Assembly: GCA_002030045.1 (NCBI GenBank)
Contig: LQBI01000002.1
Coordinates: forward strand, 1-64,000
DNA from: Candidatus Aegiribacteria sp. MLS_C
GTDB lineage: Bacteria; Fermentibacterota; Fermentibacteria; Fermentibacterales; JCC-6
DNA: 64,000 bases
Reading direction: 5' to 3'
Made by a program: the position numbers and the translations under genes. Of the stretch, positions 46,901-54,337 are shown in pieces (position 1 is the first letter of the stretch; the number at the start of each line of letters is the position of its first letter). Under the pieces are notes generated by a model that ran no database searches, was not told the DNA's origin, and saw only the letters and a list, made by a program, of their open reading frames with translations.

Positions 46901-47503
46901 AAGATCTCCATTCGGTTGTTCGACAGGATATCAAGGGAGGAATCGGCAAAGGAGCAGATACTGTTCATGATGAACTTCGGCCGTATCTTCGCAGCTCTGG
47001 AAGCCGAGATAATGAAGAGGAAGCCTACAGAGATAAAGTCCGTCCGTACAGCCCTGGACCATATCTGGGTCTTCAATCCCGAGGTGGTCAGACCCATCTC
47101 TTCAGTTGACACCGCAAGGGATGCGGTTGAGACCGTGACACAGTTCTTCCTCGAGATGGGCACCAGGACCGGAGCCGTCACCGCCGCCGAGGCCGGCGCG
47201 ATAAGCCTGGGCATGCGCCGTAAGTACAGGGACAACGCCAACACCGTCGCAATCCTGCTGAAGTGGACACAGGACAGCACCAGATCGGACCTTCTCTCTC
47301 TCGTCGAAGCCCACCAGCTCTTGCTTGAGGCCGTCAGCAGGGACAGCGAACTCATACAGATGATCGATACCCTCTGGAGCAACGGCAAGGCCAGGCTCTA
47401 CATCAGGTCACTGGCCGACAGGCCCGACAAGCTCAAGAAGAGTCTCGAGAAGTTCATCGGAACCTCGGGACTCGGCGGCAATGACGGACTGCAGTTCGTC
47501 TGA
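43913..47503 (+). CDS. Large helical protein of unknown function next to gyrA
   Basis: The 1,196-aa ORF has no family I can name. The sequence is soluble, with regular amphipathic helices throughout, like HEAT or ARM-type repeats, and no signal peptide or membrane segment. The only compact motif is a cysteine group near residue 878 (CPPGQNVCRCW), which might bind a metal. The start is uncertain: GTG 43913 is possible, but the in-frame sequence [19 protein letters not shown] upstream looks coding and begins with an ATA that overlaps the gyrA stop. The 3' end overlaps the asparaginase gene by 23 nt, so the three genes are probably co-transcribed. Confidence 0.8.
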   Translation: MRPPEVGKGFSLPGKRSEDIIVSPEIRGIVMSITLFYDVWNDAGDSLATLLSTIRYIDAEKLLDNLSNMITPPPVMEDSAVKWFNALTDLPSEAVVLAVQEFFHLSWVWNQIGPSTGLVFDDLIALLYKVFQVISENPADLQMIESLIQKGIKWPERFPFMLERCRIGGANVIRALERAAEIMMYSEPGVHEVLIDFALETGWYLLSRDDLPVWRSIGRSGESLYRKMRGFTIPMESIRALAGFLGRMEESEELQHLLDDAMRMVVNDVTGTVPESEMAPVLESLSPQATKALRRRAERNICLDMISLKVSESGSPFEYGKAVADMILFTGAGTAFYNCFREAYGILRNEDDNEKVLLVARLAQERSGVDYLSSRKTEFFMDFVPVALLFLENKTNPAEMRRVVNSIGRLMDSVLNQDEPESLIAELRRYLTEFDIDRDKLLTSLILLIRASRGIPFQEILDKSDVFAGILELLDFDYRRRLLEGEQTDWLTPLVEDSIGSARVVLGTLQKIGREDLRGRFMDKVMAPLLQETDTDDPVFTELISSGVATYNRDMSIEQLRKEETALLGKLFRAEDRSKALKQTMENLLRIPGIEERNATDLIHAARMLCETLSQQAVWIEKTGHRIFSKFLSYGLTAFVKTLVEYPDIAERITGGFMRGVIDTIIPSKETEESDVALWQLKTASMFFGKIIPLTVELNADDPGIITGYLSELSELTVSSKQGEPAGAAFLSWMSHRLESELLDEFARKLGEESPYRGFDEHFNAQRLMEIWRKLRDGSSDIMNEMMESVQLITTSPLYRQILLREGRKLIEGFIENGCREVITSGADRGSKEDIEEFSRVTEGQDPVDIIRMMENPAEGKEKEVLPPSVRGFFEQQPCPPGQNVCRCWRNRVFSTFENILIDILLLSSDKRNLEQIELMIDDFVQIIGYLGTDADFKPEIVLTALEKSLSRTEAGRPITVDAAMKNLDRNVYKLMWLRKATRKAAEAVSGYIPGRKISIRLFDRISREESAKEQILFMMNFGRIFAALEAEIMKRKPTEIKSVRTALDHIWVFNPEVVRPISSVDTARDAVETVTQFFLEMGTRTGAVTAAEAGAISLGMRRKYRDNANTVAILLKWTQDSTRSDLLSLVEAHQLLLEAVSRDSELIQMIDTLWSNGKARLYIRSLADRPDKLKKSLEKFIGTSGLGGNDGLQFV

Positions 47504-48503
47504 GCACCCTCTGCGTTCCTCCGGAGAGAAGAGGATAGCGATCCTCTCCACCGGCGGAACGATAGAGATGCAGCCGGGACCGGGAGGACTTGACATAATC
47601 GACGGGCAGGATCCCCTTTCCCTGGAGGGTGATGCAGTTCCCGAGGGGACCCGAATCGAGCACGTGAAGTTCTGCAGCCTTCCCAGTCCTGCCATCACCC
47701 CAGACCTGATGGCTTCACTGTGCCTCCGACTCAGGGACATGGCCGAAGAGGGCCGTTACGACGGAATAGTCGTGACACATGGCACGGATACCCTGGAGGA
47801 GAGCGCCTTCCTCGCGGACGCCTACCTCAGGACCGAGATCCCGGTCGTCTTCACCGCGGCAATGAGGAGTCCATCAGAACTGGGTGTGGACGGACCACGG
47901 AACGTCAGGGGGGCCATTCTTGCCGCTTCGAATAATGAAATTCATAAATTGGGAGTTACAGTAGTTCTTAACGACGAGATTCATGCGGCTGGAAGGGTGA
48001 CCAAGACCTACACCAGCAACGTGAGCAGCTTTGCTTCACCGGGGTACGGACCTCTCGGCTTCGTAGACCAGGACCGGGTTCTCCTCCAGAGGATCCCTCT
48101 GTGGAGGGTGCAGCTCCCTCCGGGGGAACTCGCAATGGATCCAGGGGTGGGTCTTGTAAGGATAGCGGCGGGTCTTGGTGCGAGGGAGATAAGTCATTGC
48201 GTCCGGTGCGGAGACAGGGCCGTTGTGGTGGAGGCGCTGGGGCGCGGCAACGTTCCGCCGGAGGTATCGGAAGCGGTCGAGGAGGCGGTATTCCGGAGGG
48301 TCATGGTCTTCGTGACCAGCAGATGCTATGTGGGCAGGGTGCTGGGAGTTTACGACTATAAGGGCGGCGGCGCGGACCTCGAGCGCAGGGGGGCCTTCAT
48401 GGCCGGCGACATGCAGGGTCACAAGCTCAGGCTGCTGCTGATGGCCGCAATAGGTATGGGCATGGAGGAGAGGCACATTCACTCCATGCTGAGCAGGCTG
48501 TAG
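47481..48503 (+). CDS. L-asparaginase, type I/II family
   Basis: Asparaginase hydrolyses asparagine to aspartate and ammonia. The 340-aa product shows the first catalytic threonine in ILSTGGTIEM and the second in VVTHGTDTLEESAFLAD, then VVFTAAMRSPSELGVDGPRN. There is no signal peptide, so it is cytoplasmic. The first ~17 residues overlap the preceding gene and precede the fold. It fits an amino-acid-using lifestyle. The next gene has its own promoter. Confidence 0.93.
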   Translation: MTDCSSSEHPLRSSGEKRIAILSTGGTIEMQPGPGGLDIIDGQDPLSLEGDAVPEGTRIEHVKFCSLPSPAITPDLMASLCLRLRDMAEEGRYDGIVVTHGTDTLEESAFLADAYLRTEIPVVFTAAMRSPSELGVDGPRNVRGAILAASNNEIHKLGVTVVLNDEIHAAGRVTKTYTSNVSSFASPGYGPLGFVDQDRVLLQRIPLWRVQLPPGELAMDPGVGLVRIAAGLGAREISHCVRCGDRAVVVEALGRGNVPPEVSEAVEEAVFRRVMVFVTSRCYVGRVLGVYDYKGGGADLERRGAFMAGDMQGHKLRLLLMAAIGMGMEERHIHSMLSRL

Positions 48504-48518
48504 ACCTGCCGGAGTTCG

Positions 48519-48548
48519 TTGACAAGCCTGAATGCTTGGGCTTAGTAT
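48519..48548 (+). promoter_or_regulatory. Promoter of the coiled-coil/bactofilin genes
   Basis: TTGACA (48519-48524), 18-nt spacer, TAGTAT (48543-48548), 33 nt before the next start. Confidence 0.65.
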
Positions 48549-48580
48549 ACCCCATGCGTCAGATGAACGGGCTGGTGTGA

Positions 48581-48946
48581 ATGCCTGAGAAGGGTTTAAC
48601 GGCGACCAAGGGTGTTAAGGCGATCTTCATCTCCAATACGGGGAAAACGCTTCGCCAGTATAACATAAGCGGTTGGAAGCTGTACCTTGCCAGGGGCGTG
48701 ATGGCATTCGTGGTGCTTCTCGTCTCGTCGGCGATCTTTGTAGTGGCATACGGGCTGATGAACGCCGGGGAGACGGGAAGGCTGAGGGCGGAGATGACAC
48801 ATCTTCAGGATTCACTGGCGCAGAGGCAGTCGCTGGAGCTCAGGATCGACGCAATGGAGGCAAGGCTACAGTACCTCGAGGGTTACAGGAGGAAGCTGGA
48901 GAACATCGCCTCACTCGTGAGCCCCACCGCGGAGGATTCCCTCTAG
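48581..48946 (+). CDS. Single-TM coiled-coil protein, envelope-associated
   Basis: A short basic N-terminus (KAIFISNTGKTLRQYNISGWKLYLARGV) leads into one membrane helix (VMAFVVLLVSSAIFVVAYGLM) and a coiled coil (LRAEMTHLQDSLAQRQSLELRIDAMEARLQYLEGYRRKLENI). This layout equals the front half of M23 endopeptidase proteins usually found beside bactofilins, but the peptidase domain is absent. Either a truncated relative or a scaffold. It precedes bactofilin by 33 nt. Confidence 0.7.
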   Translation: MPEKGLTATKGVKAIFISNTGKTLRQYNISGWKLYLARGVMAFVVLLVSSAIFVVAYGLMNAGETGRLRAEMTHLQDSLAQRQSLELRIDAMEARLQYLEGYRRKLENIASLVSPTAEDSL

Positions 48947-48978
48947 AAGAAAACAGTCAAGGAGATGAGGAGCCAGAG

Positions 48979-49335
48979 ATGACCAAGAACGAATCGACGG
49001 CGAAGATGGATTCCATCCTGGGTTCCGGGAGCTTCTGCAAGGGGTCCATCAAGGTGGATGGAGGGTTGAGGATCGACGGGACCGTTGACGGCGAGGTCGT
49101 TGTCTCTGGAACCCTCACCGTAGGCCGTGAGGGCGTCATCACCGGTGACGTCACCGTCAACCAGGCCGTTATCGGAGGAAGAATACAGGGCACTGTCAGG
49201 GCCGAGCAGCAGATGGAGCTTCACAGCGGGTCCCGTGTCGAGGGTGATATATTCACCCGCTCACTGATCATAGAGGACGGAGTCTTCTTCGAGGGGAACT
49301 GCAAGATGAGCCGTGGCAACGAGTCAGAAGGCTGA
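48979..49335 (+). CDS. Bactofilin cytoskeletal protein
   Basis: Bactofilins form filaments that place cell-wall enzymes. The 118-aa protein has the beta-helix repeat pattern: SFCKGSIKVDGGLRIDGTVDGEVVVSGTLTVGREGVITGDVTVNQAVIGGRIQGTVRAEQQMELHSGSRVEGDI, typical DUF583. The ORF track starts at 48673 in a shadow frame; ATG 48979 follows GAGGAG at 7 nt. The upstream coiled-coil protein is a probable partner. Confidence 0.93.
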   Translation: MTKNESTAKMDSILGSGSFCKGSIKVDGGLRIDGTVDGEVVVSGTLTVGREGVITGDVTVNQAVIGGRIQGTVRAEQQMELHSGSRVEGDIFTRSLIIEDGVFFEGNCKMSRGNESEG

Positions 49336-49535
49336 AGTCGAATGTGGATAATTCGCCGAAACTGTGGACAACTAGCTAACTTATTATTAGACAGTAATAT
49401 ACGGAATCACTTAAAGTAGCTTCATAAGTAATATCCACAACAGACTCTTTTATGGAGGCATAGCCTGAGTCAGGCATTTCACCTGTCTTTTCGGGCATTG
49501 CCGCTCCCTTAGAATCTTCGAAAGGCTGGTGCCGA
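49336..49535. other. AT-rich gap with DnaA-box-like sites before the V-ATPase operon
   Basis: TGTGGATAA (49343-49351) is a perfect reverse DnaA box. TGTGGACAA (49363-49371) and ATATCCACA (49431-49439) each differ by one base. The stretch between them is unusually AT-rich for this genome. A palindrome GCCTGAGTCAGGC lies at 49463-49475, closer to the V-ATPase genes. Confidence 0.6.
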
Positions 49536-49853
49536 ATGACCAAACTGGGGCAGCTCCGGGAGGCGGAGGAAAAGGCTCAGCAGGAAATCGACCGTGCCGA
49601 GAAGGAGGCTCACAGGATAAGGATGTCGATCCCGGACCTTATGGAAGAGCAGACCCGGAGGTACAGGGACAGGCTTGAGGAGCTGGAACGGAGCGGGGAG
49701 CAGGAGGTCGCCGGTAGAATAGAGGAGCTTTCCCGCAACCTCGAGAAGGAAACGGAGTCGAGGCTGAAGGAACTGTCGTCACACGGGATGGATCTGGAGT
49801 CGGCGGCCGAGGAGCGTCTTCGCGGCATCATACTGGACAGCGGGAAAAAATGA
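49536..49853 (+). CDS. V-type ATPase subunit H/G-like peripheral-stalk protein
   Basis: The 105-aa product is an almost continuous coiled coil (LREAEEKAQQEIDRAEKEAHRI..., RLEELERSGEQEVAGRIEELSRNLEKETE), as in archaeal AhaH/NtpF stalk subunits. It pairs with subunit E to form the peripheral stalk. It is the first gene of the H-I-K-E-C-F-A-B-D operon and overlaps the subunit I start by 4 nt. Identity rests mainly on position and coiled-coil pattern. Confidence 0.8.
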   Translation: MTKLGQLREAEEKAQQEIDRAEKEAHRIRMSIPDLMEEQTRRYRDRLEELERSGEQEVAGRIEELSRNLEKETESRLKELSSHGMDLESAAEERLRGIILDSGKK

Positions 49854-51907
49854 GCCTCGACCCGGTTTCAAAGATCGAGGTCGTCTGTCATTCCAGCGCG
49901 AGGGACAGCCTGGTAGCTGCGCTGGAAGCTTTCGGAAGGGTACATCTTCTCGACCTGTCGGAGGAACAGGTCTATACGGACGAAGAAGGCGAGGACCTGT
50001 CGAAGCACCTCAAACCCTCCCGTATCAGCACTGAATCACTTGCGGAGGACATCTCAAGCCTGAACAGAGCCGTAAAGTTTCTTATAGAGGAAGCCTCGGA
50101 AGAGATGGAGATACCTTCGGAGACTTCGGCCGTCACCGAGGCGGAACTGATGGAACTCCTCGCGGACAGGACGCTCATCGAGAACGCCAGGAGGGCATGG
50201 ATCGTTGCCGTACAGAAGGCGAAGCTGGAGGGCGCGGAGAATGAGCTGCTCCAGGAGGAGCAGTTCCTTTTCGAGTGGAGGAATATCCCGTTGCCCCTGC
50301 AGGAACTCCGCAGGGAAGGCTCCTTCACCATCAGCGCCGGCACCCTCCCATCGGAGTCGATGGACTGGATCGGGAAATTCCAGGAGGAAAACCCCCTGGT
50401 CCACGTTGAGGGGATCGACAGCGACAGGAGCACGGCGAGGGTCATCGTGGTCATCCACAGGGATGCCGATGAGAGCGCGTTCCAGTCATTGACGGAGGCG
50501 GGTTACACGGCCCAGGACTTCGGTTCGAGGACGGGAACAGTAACCGAGTGCATGGGCGAGGTGCGCAGGGAACTCGAGATGATCCGCTCGAGAACAAGGG
50601 CCATTCACGCAAGGGCACTGAAGTACGCCGGAATCCTTGAAAGCTTCAGGAAGCTGCTTGACGCCGCATCACTGGTCCTCGAGCGTATGAGGGCAGCCAA
50701 TTCATCCGTATCCACTTCAAGCATCCACATCTTCAGGGCGTGGATAAGGACCGGGGACCTGGAAGAGATCCGCCGCAGACTTGGCGGCATAGGCGAGGTC
50801 GACGTTGAGACGATAGAGCCCGAGGAAGGGGAGGTGCCTCCTTCTCCACTGACGGAGAAGCCGGTGGCGGAACCCTACAGGATGCTCACCGACATGTACG
50901 GCCAGCCCACCCGGAAGGATCCGGACCCGACCCCGCTCATGGCTCCCTTCTACGCACTCTTCTTCGGGATCTGCATCGGCGACGCCGGCTACGGCGCCGC
51001 CCTGGCCGCAGGGGCCGCCGCCGGATGGTACATGGTCAAAAAACGTCACGGCAACACCAGGCTGTTCAAGCTCCTTTTCCAGGGAGGCCTTGCGAGCATA
51101 CTTGTGGGAGTCTTCCTGGGGGGCTGGTTCGGAATGCCCCTGGAGGACCTGCCGGGATTCCTCAGAGCGCCGGCGGACATGCTCAATGCGCTTGTACCGG
51201 GGTATAGCCGCGGACAGTCCGGCCAGGGCGGCTTCGCTGTATCCAAACAGTTCCTGTACGTGACACTTGCCCTGGGTCTCCTGCAGCTGACCGCGGGAAT
51301 AGTGGTCAATCTCGTGAAACGCCTGAGGTCGGGAGAGGGTATCTCTGCGGTGATAGACCAGTCGGGATGGCTGCTTGCAACTGCCGGGCTCTTTCCATGG
51401 CTGTTCAACCGGTATCTGCTGGAGGGGGGCCTTTACGAAGCCGAGGGACCGCTCGATACCGTATTCATGATAATGCTCGCCCTGGGAGCGGTACTTATAT
51501 TCGTGATGGGCGGCAGGGAAGCCAGGGGATTCGGAAAGGTGGGACTCGGCGCGTATGCCACCTACGGAATAGTGAACCTCCTGGGTGACGTTCTCTCGTA
51601 CTCGAGGCTTTTCGCGCTTGCCCTTTCCAGCGCAATCATCGCCCAGGTCATCAACCAGATGGCCGGAATGCTGATGGAACAGCTGGGCATACCGGTTGTA
51701 GGACTGCTGCTGGCCACTGTGGTAGTCGTGGCTGGACATGCCTTCAACCTGGCGATGGCGGCTCTCAGCGGCTTCATTCATACTGCCAGACTCCAGTTCG
51801 TGGAGTTCTTCGGCAAGTTCTACGACGGGACCGGAGTCCCATTCAGGCCACTGAGGTACCAGCCGAAGTACGTGCACATCGAACGGAATAATCAACAGGC
51901 TCCGTAG
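49850..51907 (+). CDS. atpI: V-type ATPase subunit I (membrane a-like subunit)
   Basis: Subunit I holds the ion half-channels. The 685-aa protein has a cytosolic N-terminal half (to ~350) rich in coiled coil, then PFYALFFGICIGDAGYGAALAAGAAAGWY, the recognisable first membrane helix, followed by about seven more helices. LGDVLSYSRLFALALSSAIIAQVINQMAG contains the conserved SYSRL arginine that faces the rotor. The end, LQFVEFFGKFYDGTGVPFRPLRY, is diagnostic. Confidence 0.95.
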   Translation: MSLDPVSKIEVVCHSSARDSLVAALEAFGRVHLLDLSEEQVYTDEEGEDLSKHLKPSRISTESLAEDISSLNRAVKFLIEEASEEMEIPSETSAVTEAELMELLADRTLIENARRAWIVAVQKAKLEGAENELLQEEQFLFEWRNIPLPLQELRREGSFTISAGTLPSESMDWIGKFQEENPLVHVEGIDSDRSTARVIVVIHRDADESAFQSLTEAGYTAQDFGSRTGTVTECMGEVRRELEMIRSRTRAIHARALKYAGILESFRKLLDAASLVLERMRAANSSVSTSSIHIFRAWIRTGDLEEIRRRLGGIGEVDVETIEPEEGEVPPSPLTEKPVAEPYRMLTDMYGQPTRKDPDPTPLMAPFYALFFGICIGDAGYGAALAAGAAAGWYMVKKRHGNTRLFKLLFQGGLASILVGVFLGGWFGMPLEDLPGFLRAPADMLNALVPGYSRGQSGQGGFAVSKQFLYVTLALGLLQLTAGIVVNLVKRLRSGEGISAVIDQSGWLLATAGLFPWLFNRYLLEGGLYEAEGPLDTVFMIMLALGAVLIFVMGGREARGFGKVGLGAYATYGIVNLLGDVLSYSRLFALALSSAIIAQVINQMAGMLMEQLGIPVVGLLLATVVVVAGHAFNLAMAALSGFIHTARLQFVEFFGKFYDGTGVPFRPLRYQPKYVHIERNNQQAP

Positions 51908-51927
51908 GGGAGTGAAGGGAGTACCAA

Positions 51928-52377
51928 TTGGAACAGCTCGTTGCATACATGGGAATAGCCCTTGCCTGTGCCCTTGCAGGCATAGGTTCCGCAGTGGGGG
52001 TCGGAATAGCGGCCCAGGCAAGCACGGGGGTCATGAGCGTGGATCCCGGGAAGTTCGGGAAACTCCTGCTCCTGTCGGCCCTGCCGGGGACCCAGGGTAT
52101 CTACGGGTTCGTCATAGCCTTCCTCCTTCTCGGGAAGGTGACGCCGGGAATGGACATGAACGCTGCATGGCAGATATTCACCGCCGGCATTCCCATAGCT
52201 CTTGCAGGACTGCTTTCGGGAATACACCAGGGGAAGGTCTGTGCCGGAGGCGCAATGATGACGGCCAAGCAGCCCGCCGACTCGGCAAAATCCCTCATAC
52301 TGGCCGTATTTGTCGAGTTCTATGCTATCCTGGGCTTCCTCGTATCATTCCTGATGCTCCAGGGAATAGGCGGGTAA
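51928..52377 (+). CDS. atpK: V-type ATPase subunit K (rotor ring), Na+-type pattern
   Basis: Subunit K is a duplicated c-type proteolipid with four membrane helices. The residues that bind sodium in Enterococcus hirae NtpK appear to be present: L52, T55 and Q56 in LPGTQG, Q101 in IHQGK, and the carboxylate E130 in VEFYAIL. Only one glutamate occurs per duplicated unit. This points to a sodium-translocating ATPase. TTG start at 51928 with AGGGAG 7 nt upstream. Confidence 0.93.
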   Translation: MEQLVAYMGIALACALAGIGSAVGVGIAAQASTGVMSVDPGKFGKLLLLSALPGTQGIYGFVIAFLLLGKVTPGMDMNAAWQIFTAGIPIALAGLLSGIHQGKVCAGGAMMTAKQPADSAKSLILAVFVEFYAILGFLVSFLMLQGIGG

Positions 52378-52384
52378 AGGCGAG

Positions 52385-52972
52385 ATGTCACTTGAAGCCA
52401 TCCTCTCCAGGATCGGAAAGGACGCGGAGGAGAAGTCCGGGTCCATAGTGACCGCCGCGGAGGAGGAGAAGGAGAATGTCCTCCGTGAGCACCGGGAGAA
52501 ACTGGAGGAGGAGTTCGCAAGGCACGCGGAGAGACTCCGCTCCAGAATGGACGAATCCGGGCGGCGCAGGGAGTTCCATGTGAGGCGCGAGGCCTACAGG
52601 AAGCTGCTGAACGAGAGAAGAGCCATGATAGACCGTGCCGTGGAACGGGCGGTGGAGGTCCTTGCCGCTTCCGACGATTCCGTATACCTGGCCATGATAT
52701 CGTCCCTCCTCGAGGGATGCGACCTGAAGGGCGAGGTAGAGGTGCTGATCTCAGAAGCAGACAAGTCCAGAATAACACCTTCGTTCCTTGAGAAGCATTC
52801 CGGTCCCGACAGGAGATTCGTGCTCTCCCCGCTCCATCACGACGCCAGGGGAGGCGTCATCTTCAGGTCGGGGGACATAAGCCAGAACGGAACTTTCCCG
52901 ATGATAGCGGAACTTTCCCACGAGAAGCTGGTGATGGAACTCTCGGGACTGGTCCCAATGGAGAAGAACTGA
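52385..52972 (+). CDS. atpE: V-type ATPase subunit E (peripheral stalk)
   Basis: The 195-aa protein has an N-terminal long helix (LEAILSRIGKDAEEKSGSIVTAAEEEKENVLREHREKLEEEF) that packs against the H/G stalk protein, and a C-terminal globular domain ending in SGDISQNGTFPMIAELSHEKLVMELSG. Position and shape fit subunit E of V/A-type ATPases. The start is 8 nt after subunit K. Confidence 0.88.
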   Translation: MSLEAILSRIGKDAEEKSGSIVTAAEEEKENVLREHREKLEEEFARHAERLRSRMDESGRRREFHVRREAYRKLLNERRAMIDRAVERAVEVLAASDDSVYLAMISSLLEGCDLKGEVEVLISEADKSRITPSFLEKHSGPDRRFVLSPLHHDARGGVIFRSGDISQNGTFPMIAELSHEKLVMELSGLVPMEKN

Positions 52973-52975
52973 CCC

Positions 52976-53953
52976 ATGAAGAATGGATTCATCTACGCCA
53001 ACGGCAGGATAAGCGGGGAGGAGAAGACCCTTCTGGACCAGAGGATGTGGCAGATGCTGCTGGCGGCCGGTGACTCTGAAGAGGCGCTGAGGCTCCTTGG
53101 TGACACCTGGTACGGCACATTCATGCAGTACCATTCCATGGACGAGAGCTTCTTACGGGCCATGGAGGTGACGGAGGAAGAACTCATCGAACTCTCGGAG
53201 GACGAGAGGCTGGTCCGGGGGATCCTTCACAGGAGGGATGTCAGGAACGCCAGATACCTGTGGAAGTCCGCACTCTTCCTCGACAAAGGGTCCGCCGGGG
53301 GGGTCGAGGTCGAGAGGCCGGGACTGCTGGGAATAGACATCCTGAACAGGTCCGTGGCAAGCGATGAGGCCAGGGACGAGCTGCCGCCACTCTTCCTTTC
53401 GGCTCTGGAGGACGTTACGGCACTGGACCCGGGGGACACTGCCGGGTTCGACATGAGAATGGACAGGCTGGCGGCAGAGGTGGAGACGAAGGAACTCACG
53501 GACATCAATCCCGGGTTCAGGAACTTCGTCACGACCCACCTGGAGCAGCGCAACTTCCTCACCGCCGGAAGGTGTCACGTGGACGGCGTACCCCGCCAGG
53601 AGATGTCGGAGATGCTGCTGCCCGGAGGGTTCCACGATCCGGAGGAGATCGCCGGCGCATACCAGAGGGGGTCGCTTCGCGACCTGATGGCCGAGACTCC
53701 CGGTTTCGAGGATATGGCGGCCGCCCTTGGCGAAGCCCTGGAGGAAGGTTCCTTCCTCAGGTACGAGAAGGAGTGCGACGCCAGGCTCCTGGAGCTCCTT
53801 CAGAAGGGGGCCTTTCCCGTGTTCGGTCCATCACCGCTCGCCGCATTCGTGATACGGAGGGAGATGGAGATGAACCACCTGAGGATCCTGCTGGCGGCCA
53901 AGGCGGCCGGCGTCCCGCAGTCCAGGCTCAGGAAGAGATTGCCCAGGGGATAG
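52976..53953 (+). CDS. atpC: V-type ATPase subunit C (rotor socket, NtpC/d type)
   Basis: The 325-aa subunit forms the funnel joining the central stalk to the K ring. It is all-helical with pairs of motifs such as WKSALFLDKGSAGG and the C-terminal GPSPLAAFVIRREMEMNHLRILLAAKAAGV, which is a hallmark of this family. It follows subunit E by 4 nt and precedes F by 11 nt. Confidence 0.93.
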   Translation: MKNGFIYANGRISGEEKTLLDQRMWQMLLAAGDSEEALRLLGDTWYGTFMQYHSMDESFLRAMEVTEEELIELSEDERLVRGILHRRDVRNARYLWKSALFLDKGSAGGVEVERPGLLGIDILNRSVASDEARDELPPLFLSALEDVTALDPGDTAGFDMRMDRLAAEVETKELTDINPGFRNFVTTHLEQRNFLTAGRCHVDGVPRQEMSEMLLPGGFHDPEEIAGAYQRGSLRDLMAETPGFEDMAAALGEALEEGSFLRYEKECDARLLELLQKGAFPVFGPSPLAAFVIRREMEMNHLRILLAAKAAGVPQSRLRKRLPRG

Positions 53954-53963
53954 GAGGACCGAC

Positions 53964-54293
53964 GTGGCTCAGGGCAGGGTAGCATTCATAGGAGACGCCG
54001 ATTCCGTTCTGGGTTTCAGGGCCCTGGGCGTTGAGACCATTGTCCCGTCCGAGAGCGAAGGGGCCGAAGAAGCCTTCGACAGGCTGGTGCGGGAGGGGGT
54101 ATCGGTCATAATGATAACCGAGGACCTCATGGACGAGCTTCAGGAGAAGATAGACGGAACCGTTCACATGGCGGTCCCGTCGGTGGTGGTCCTTCCCGGC
54201 ATAAGGGGTACCGGCAGACGCGGGGAGCAGACCATAAGGGAACTCATCATAAGGGCCGTGGGAGTGGACCTCATGTCAGAGGAGCCGCGGTAG
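53964..54293 (+). CDS. atpF: V-type ATPase subunit F (central stalk)
   Basis: The 109-aa protein has the Rossmann-like F-subunit pattern: VAFIGDADSVLGFRALGVETI, a middle SVIMITEDLMDELQEKID and VPSVVVLPGI. It binds subunit D and can regulate ATP hydrolysis. Start GTG at 53964 with AGGAGG 6 nt upstream. Confidence 0.93.
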   Translation: MAQGRVAFIGDADSVLGFRALGVETIVPSESEGAEEAFDRLVREGVSVIMITEDLMDELQEKIDGTVHMAVPSVVVLPGIRGTGRRGEQTIRELIIRAVGVDLMSEEPR

Positions 54294-54337
54294 AAAAGAA
54301 GACCGGTTTTGGTCCGCAGAACACCGGAGGCGACTGA

